NCBI RefSeq assembly: GCF_000296775.1
Contig: NZ_AJLE01000001.1
Span: forward strand, 186,001 to 250,000
Reading direction: 5' to 3'
Source of the DNA: Sulfurovum sp. AR
GTDB lineage: Bacteria > Campylobacterota > Campylobacteria > Campylobacterales > Sulfurovaceae
DNA: 64,000 bases
Each line of letters opens with the position of its first letter. Within the stretch, counting starts at the first letter, position 1. Made by a program: the position numbers and the translations under genes. Under the pieces are notes generated by a model. That model did not search any database, was not told where the DNA came from, and was given only the letters and a program-made list of their open reading frames with translations. Shown in pieces: positions 59,731 through 64,000 of the stretch.

Positions 59731-60141
59731 ATGGAAGTAATAGGATATATAGAAAGAGTGGATCTTCCAGGACTGGAACTTTTTGCTTTGGATGCCAAGA
59801 TCGATACAGGCGCGGACTCTTGTTCTATGCACTGTGATGACATTGAAGTAGAGGGTGAGAATGTTATTTTCACCCTGCATGATGAAGTGCATCCTGCCTA
59901 TCATGGTAAAAGGCTTACTTTGCCCATATACAAGGTCAAAAATGTAAAAAGTTCCAATGGCAGTATTGAAGAGAGAATATTCGTGAAATCAATGGTGAAA
60001 TTGGGCTGTAAAACCTATGAGGCTGAGATCTCACTGACCAATAGAGAAAATATGAAGTATCCTATGCTGATAGGAAGACGTTTCCTATCACATCACTATT
60101 TGATAGATGTTTCTCATAAATATATTACAAAGGATAAATAA
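59731..60141 (+). CDS. rimB: RimB-like retropepsin-fold protease (ATP-dependent zinc protease family)
   Basis: A 136-residue retropepsin-like protein of the family (PF05618) that includes RimB, the protease removing glutamates added by RimK. The active-site motif [13 protein letters not shown] is near residue 21-33, and [10 protein letters not shown] near 108 is the second conserved block. AAAGGAAAG precedes the ATG. It overlaps rimK by one base (TAATG), strong evidence for a functional pair. Confidence 0.9.
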   Translation: MEVIGYIERVDLPGLELFALDAKIDTGADSCSMHCDDIEVEGENVIFTLHDEVHPAYHGKRLTLPIYKVKNVKSSNGSIEERIFVKSMVKLGCKTYEAEISLTNRENMKYPMLIGRRFLSHHYLIDVSHKYITKDK

Positions 60142-61067
60142 TGACCGTTTACATACTTTCTAGAAATATAAATCTCTATTCAACACAAAGGTTGATAGAG
60201 GCAGCTGAAGCAAAAGGATGGAATGTACGTGTCATAGATTATTTGATGTGTACGATCGAGATCGTGAAGGGAGAGCTGTTAGTGATTTATGATGGTGAAT
60301 TGTTACCGGTACCAGACGCTATCATCCCTCGTATTGGCGCAAGTCGAACGTTTTACGGCACAGCGATGGTGCGTCACTTTGAAATGATGGGAGCTTTCAG
60401 TGTGGCGGGTAATCTTGCGATCGCAAGATCCAGGGATAAGCTCAGAAGCCTTCAGGTGTTATCTATCAATGATGTTGATATGCCAAAAACAGTGTTTGCA
60501 TCCAATAAAGCCAATGCGAAAGATGTGATCAAACTCATCGGAGGGACCCCTTTGGTACTTAAGATCCTTGAAGGAACTCAGGGGGTCGGAGTGGTACTTG
60601 CAGAGACACAAAAAGCAGCACAATCAGTATTGGATGCTTTTTATGGCATGGATGTGAGTCTTTTGGTGCAGGAGTTCATCAAAGAGGCTGGGGGAGCAGA
60701 TATCCGTGCATTTGTCATCAATGGCCAGGTGGTCGGGGCGATGAAACGCCAAGGTGCAGAAGGTGATTTCAGATCCAACCTTCATCAGGGAGGAAGTGCA
60801 ACTGCACATAAACTCAGCCGTAAGGAAAAATCTACGGCGATCGCTGCTGCAAAGGCAATGGGACTGGGTGTATGCGGTGTAGATATGATCCCTTCTGATC
60901 GTGGTCCATTGGTGATGGAGGTGAACTCATCTCCTGGACTTGAAGGTATTGAAAAAGCGACCAATGCAAATATCGCAGGGAAGATCATGGATTATATTGA
61001 AGCCAACATTAAACCTACGGATAATAAAAAACCACCGCGTCGCAGAAAAGATAATATTGGGGCATAA
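60141..61067 (+). CDS. rimK: RimK-family ATP-grasp ligase
   Basis: A 308-residue ATP-grasp ligase that adds glutamate residues to a protein or small molecule. The N-terminal domain (1-95) has [14 protein letters not shown]. The ATP-grasp domain includes [16 protein letters not shown] near 134-149, [18 protein letters not shown] near 175-192 and the Mg-binding [14 protein letters not shown] near 258-271. The C-terminus is Lys/Arg-rich. It sits exactly between RimB-like protease and aspartoacylase-like genes and starts and ends tightly with both, a conserved-looking module. Confidence 0.93.
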   Translation: MTVYILSRNINLYSTQRLIEAAEAKGWNVRVIDYLMCTIEIVKGELLVIYDGELLPVPDAIIPRIGASRTFYGTAMVRHFEMMGAFSVAGNLAIARSRDKLRSLQVLSINDVDMPKTVFASNKANAKDVIKLIGGTPLVLKILEGTQGVGVVLAETQKAAQSVLDAFYGMDVSLLVQEFIKEAGGADIRAFVINGQVVGAMKRQGAEGDFRSNLHQGGSATAHKLSRKEKSTAIAAAKAMGLGVCGVDMIPSDRGPLVMEVNSSPGLEGIEKATNANIAGKIMDYIEANIKPTDNKKPPRRRKDNIGA

Positions 61068-62108
61068 ATGAGACATAATCCTTTTATCTTAGGTGGTGAA
61101 GAGATACCTAGAGGTACACAAAGACGTGTAGAGATAGAGTTGCCAAGTTTTTACGGTACACCTACGTCTCTTACAGCCTATGTGATCCGCGGTAAAAAAG
61201 CGGGTCCAACGGTTTTCATTAGTGCAGCCATTCATGGAGATGAACTCAATGGTATAGAGATCATCCGTCGTCTTCGTCAGCTGCATTTGCTTACCAAACT
61301 TAAAGGTACATTGATACTTGTTCCTATAGTGAACATTTACGGAGCCATAAACCTTTCGAGGTATCTACCTGACAGACGTGACCTGAACAGAAGTTTCCCG
61401 GGTCATTCCAAAGGAGCGCTTGCCTCACGTCTGGCAAAGACCTTTTTTGATGAGATCGTATCCCAATGTGATCTGGGGATCGACCTGCATACGGCCAGTA
61501 TTCATAAGGACAATCTCCCCCAAGTGCGTACCAATATCGACAATGAATATACTTTGAGACTTGCCTATGCATTTGAAGCACCTGTGATACTACATTCGGA
61601 ATTAAGGGATGGATCTTTACGTGCTGTAGCACAAGATAAAGGGATACCGATCTTACTGTATGAAGCGGGAGAAGCTTTGAGACTGGATGAAAAATCCATT
61701 AAGATCGGGGTAAAAGGCATTATCAATGTACTCAGGGCTAACGAGATGCTGCCGGTGCGTGTCAAAAAAAGCAGTCGCATTAAGCCTGTGTTGACAAAAA
61801 ACAGCAAATGGATACGTGCGCACGAAAGTGGTATGATACAAACCATTAAACAATTAGGTGATGTAGTGGAAGAGGGGGATATCATTGCACGTATTCATTC
61901 ATTGTTTGATGATCAAAGCTATGAAGTGGCTGCACCTTTTGATGGTATTATCATAGGAAAAACACAAATTCCTCTTATCCATGAGGGGGATGCAGCGTTT
62001 CATATCGCAGCACTGAAAGATATTCAAATCGCTGAAGAGCGCATGGAACCTTTCCATCAGGATGAGACCCTGATGGAGATTCCAATGGTAGATGAGAGGA
62101 TCGTATAA
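61068..62108 (+). CDS. Succinylglutamate desuccinylase/aspartoacylase-family amidohydrolase
   Basis: A 346-residue zinc carboxypeptidase-fold enzyme of the AstE/ASPA family. Zinc ligands are in SAAIHGDELNGIE (His, Glu near 54-57) and GIDLHTAS (His near 146). The C-terminal 80 residues form a biotinyl/lipoyl-like barrel (VVEEGDIIARIHSL, APFDGIIIG). It begins directly after the rimK stop. AstE-type enzymes remove N-acyl groups from amino acids; with RimK and RimB it may process the added glutamates. That link is inference. Confidence 0.9.
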   Translation: MRHNPFILGGEEIPRGTQRRVEIELPSFYGTPTSLTAYVIRGKKAGPTVFISAAIHGDELNGIEIIRRLRQLHLLTKLKGTLILVPIVNIYGAINLSRYLPDRRDLNRSFPGHSKGALASRLAKTFFDEIVSQCDLGIDLHTASIHKDNLPQVRTNIDNEYTLRLAYAFEAPVILHSELRDGSLRAVAQDKGIPILLYEAGEALRLDEKSIKIGVKGIINVLRANEMLPVRVKKSSRIKPVLTKNSKWIRAHESGMIQTIKQLGDVVEEGDIIARIHSLFDDQSYEVAAPFDGIIIGKTQIPLIHEGDAAFHIAALKDIQIAEERMEPFHQDETLMEIPMVDERIV

Positions 62109-62139
62109 AAATGACTGTATTGGTATTTAGGAATGTCAG

Positions 62140-62952
62140 ATGCATGAAGAGATCATAGAAAAACTGCGTAAAGAGAATGAGCTCTTACGGCAAACTCATA
62201 CGGAAGCTGATCTCTATTATGCCAAGATGAAAGAGTTGGAAATATATCAGGCCCAGTTGGTGAAACTCTTGACTGAAATAGAGGAAAAATCCCAAAAAGT
62301 GATCGTACTCTTTGAGGGAAGAGATGCGGCAGGAAAAGGAAGTCTTATCGGGAGCATATCCCAATATCTGAACCCTAAGCACTGTCGTTCTGTTGCGCTT
62401 GGTAAACCTACGGATGAAGAGAGATCACAATGGTATTTTCAAAAATATATTAAGCATTTCCCACGCGGGGGAGAATTGGTACTTTTTGATCGAAGTTGGT
62501 ATAACCGTGCCATGGTTGAGCCGGTATTTGGATTTTGTACCCAGAATGAGTATGAACTTTTTTTAGACACGGTGACCAACTTTGAAGATTCCTTCACGAA
62601 GCATGGTACACGTCTGATAAAGATCTATCTGAGCGTTTCCAAAGAGATACAAAATGAACGTTTTGAAAAACGTCGTACCGATCCTTTGAGACAGTGGAAG
62701 CTCAGTGAAATAGATATGCAGGCCCAGGCAATGTGGAATGAGTTCACACAAAAAAAGAGAATCATGCTTGAACGTACCCATACCCCTGAGTCCCCATGGC
62801 ATATTATTCGGTCAAATGATAAGCATAAAGCACGTATAGAGGCGATGAAGTTGATATTGAGAGAACTTGATTTCAAAGTAGAGGATTCCACAGTTGATCT
62901 GAAGGCTGATGAGAATATCTTAGTCTCTGTCGAGGCTGAAATATTAGGTTGA
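62140..62952 (+). CDS. ppk2: Polyphosphate kinase 2
   Basis: A 270-residue PPK2 that transfers phosphate between polyphosphate and nucleotides. Walker A FEGRDAAGKGSLIG lies near residue 58-71, the lid-type PTDEERSQWYFQKYIKHFP near 91, and Walker B VLFDRSWYNRAMVEP near 113. It has a short N-terminal helix. The length and motifs fit class I PPK2, which regenerates NDPs/NTPs from polyphosphate. It could supply ATP for RimK under stress. It is 31 bases after the aspartoacylase-like gene. Confidence 0.93.
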   Translation: MHEEIIEKLRKENELLRQTHTEADLYYAKMKELEIYQAQLVKLLTEIEEKSQKVIVLFEGRDAAGKGSLIGSISQYLNPKHCRSVALGKPTDEERSQWYFQKYIKHFPRGGELVLFDRSWYNRAMVEPVFGFCTQNEYELFLDTVTNFEDSFTKHGTRLIKIYLSVSKEIQNERFEKRRTDPLRQWKLSEIDMQAQAMWNEFTQKKRIMLERTHTPESPWHIIRSNDKHKARIEAMKLILRELDFKVEDSTVDLKADENILVSVEAEILG

Positions 62953-62988
62953 CACTATGGTTTGTAATGACATCTAAAAGGTAAAATT

Positions 62989-63786
62989 ATGACACACGTA
63001 GAACATTTGGTCGATACACTGCATCTAGAAGATTTAGACAACCCTCTACACCCCTCTATTTTTGATGACAATGATGAATATGATATGCTTATCATACGTC
63101 TTCCTGTCATTACTGAGAAGCTTGAAGCGATCTCCTTAGGGTTTATCATTACAAAAGATGCCAGTTATCTGTTCAATGCTGAAAAGAGTAGACTAGAGGA
63201 GCTAGGGAATCGATTTGAAGGGCCGCATCAAAAGATAGATACACTTTTGGACTATCTCCTTAAATCCTTTCACTCCTATCAGGATCAGATTTCCGACATG
63301 GAAGAGACACTGTATGAAGATACAGTAAAATCGAACTTTATGACACAGTGGCTTACGTTAAAAAGAGATATTTTACGGGTAGAACGCATCATGCACCGTA
63401 CTTCAGCTGTCATGCAGGATATGATCCAGTATTATGAGACGGATGGGAGTTTTCCTTTGAACCATTATATAGATATTCATGAGCATTGCGAACGTATTTT
63501 ACGTTCTGCAACACTGCAGCTTTCAAAACTCGATTATCTCTATAATTTTTATAATACGCGTACCAATGAAAAAATGAATCGTCTTATTTTTCTTCTTACG
63601 ATTATTTCAGCGGTTTTTCTTCCGCTTAATCTGATCGTTGGTTTTTTTGGTATGAATACAAGCGGTCTGCCATTTACAGAGGGATCGAATGGTACTTTCA
63701 GTGTGGTAGTGGGGTTGGTTTTCCTGGTTGTCATCACATCATTAGGTGTGCTTGTCTGGAGGCGTAAAATCGAGTATTCGGAATAA
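62989..63786 (+). CDS. CorA-family divalent metal transporter
   Basis: A 265-residue CorA-type channel. It has a cytoplasmic domain (1-200), then two membrane helices (about 203-222 and 239-259), with the selectivity motif GMN in FFGMNTSGLP between them. The N-terminal domain is short compared with E. coli CorA, as in ZntB-like and minimal members. Mg2+ uptake would support PPK2 and the ATP-grasp enzyme next door. It is the last gene of the cluster, 36 bases after PPK2. Confidence 0.92.
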   Translation: MTHVEHLVDTLHLEDLDNPLHPSIFDDNDEYDMLIIRLPVITEKLEAISLGFIITKDASYLFNAEKSRLEELGNRFEGPHQKIDTLLDYLLKSFHSYQDQISDMEETLYEDTVKSNFMTQWLTLKRDILRVERIMHRTSAVMQDMIQYYETDGSFPLNHYIDIHEHCERILRSATLQLSKLDYLYNFYNTRTNEKMNRLIFLLTIISAVFLPLNLIVGFFGMNTSGLPFTEGSNGTFSVVVGLVFLVVITSLGVLVWRRKIEYSE

Positions 63787-63817
63787 GTGACGGGTTGTCA
63801 TTGGTTGAGGTACTCTA

Positions 63818-63832
63818 CAGCCTTGAGGGCTG
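63818..63832. terminator. Weak hairpin between convergent corA and proA
   Basis: CAGCC (63818-63822) pairs with GGCTG (63828-63832). Only five pairs; it may help end one of the two convergent transcripts. Confidence 0.35.
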
Positions 63833-63860
63833 CAGTGAACTGTAGACAAGAAGCAGCAGG

Positions 63861-64000
63861 TTATTTACGTACCTGTCCGCTACCGTAAATTTTAAACTTA
63901 TAGGTTGTAAGCCCCTCTATGCCCATCGGTCCTCTGGCATGGAGTTTGTTGGTACTGATCCCCACTTCTGCACCGAATCCAAAGGCACCTCCATCTGTAA
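63861..64000 (-). CDS. proA: Gamma-glutamyl phosphate reductase, C-terminal end (partial)
   Basis: On the minus strand, the last 46 codons of proA run from the window edge to the stop at 63861-63863. The translation contains [29 protein letters not shown] and the final [14 protein letters not shown] (joined with small gaps), the well-conserved C-terminus of the proline-biosynthesis reductase. The N-terminal part lies beyond the window. Confidence 0.92.
   Translation of the reverse strand, partial: TDGGAFGFGAEVGISTNKLHARGPMGIEGLTTYKFKIYGSGQVRK

Noticed and set aside
1-64000. Mobile element or prophage
   Set aside because: No transposase, integrase, terminal inverted repeats or phage structural genes were found; the tRNA genes at both 79-369 and 12224 have no attachment-like duplicates nearby.

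Overview
The window looks like a chromosome segment of a sulfur- or hydrogen-oxidising Campylobacterota (Sulfurovum/Sulfurimonas-like). The base composition is AT-rich. Gene content includes aconitase B, two five-subunit 2-oxoacid:ferredoxin oxidoreductases of the kind used in the reductive TCA cycle, a DAB inorganic-carbon pump, a type II NADH dehydrogenase-like flavoprotein and a group III truncated haemoglobin that aligns closely with Campylobacter Ctb. No transposase, phage gene or CRISPR array is visible. The species is an inference; I could not run any search.

Layout. 1-370: three tRNAs on the minus strand (Gly, Gly, Leu). 0.5-7.4 kb: NDH-2-like flavoprotein, FtsK, aconitase B split by a -1 frameshift at a slippery A_AAA_AAG heptamer, and a small membrane protein. 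7.4-17 kb: YbgC thioesterase, a fibronectin-type-III lipoprotein with unusual composition, PgeF/YfiH, RodA, tRNA-Met, a CPA2 antiporter, a MOSC protein and several small proteins of unknown function. 17.5-21.3 kb: oxidoreductase operon 1 (epsilon-like, alpha, beta, gamma, ferredoxin). 21.5-31.9 kb: an unusual block with a trigger factor lacking its ribosome-docking motif, an LRR protein, two group III truncated haemoglobins, a haemerythrin, an LRV protein, a duplicated-module small protein, an 874-residue Clp-type/FtsH-type AAA chimera whose metalloprotease motif is destroyed, a divergent ClpS, and small cysteine-rich proteins. 31.9-37.2 kb: DAB pump (DabA, an extra antiporter-like membrane subunit, DabB). 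37.9-41.5 kb: oxidoreductase operon 2 (ferredoxin, epsilon-like, alpha, beta, gamma). 41.6-58.4 kb: mixed housekeeping and stress genes (CobW-type GTPase, ArsI-like glyoxalase, TRIC channel, pirin, MdaB, flavin oxidase, alcohol and aldehyde dehydrogenases, acetolactate synthase-like enzyme, patatin lipoprotein, cation exchanger). 58.6-63.8 kb: a same-strand cluster of an M42 peptidase, a RimB-type protease, a RimK-type ligase, an aspartoacylase-like enzyme, PPK2 and CorA. The window ends inside proA.

How it fits together. Between about 17.5 and 41.5 kb the segment reads as a carbon-fixation island. Two oxygen-sensitive ferredoxin-dependent carboxylating enzymes flank a bicarbonate pump, and the space between them is filled with oxygen- or NO-binding proteins and protein-quality-control factors. 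The best candidates for undescribed biology are: the catalytically dead Clp/FtsH chimera next to a ClpS with an altered pocket; the paired five-subunit enzymes that share an almost identical ferredoxin gene; the three-gene DAB operon; and the RimB-RimK-aspartoacylase-PPK2 cluster. Intact enzyme motifs are read from the sequence. The functional links between neighbours are inference.
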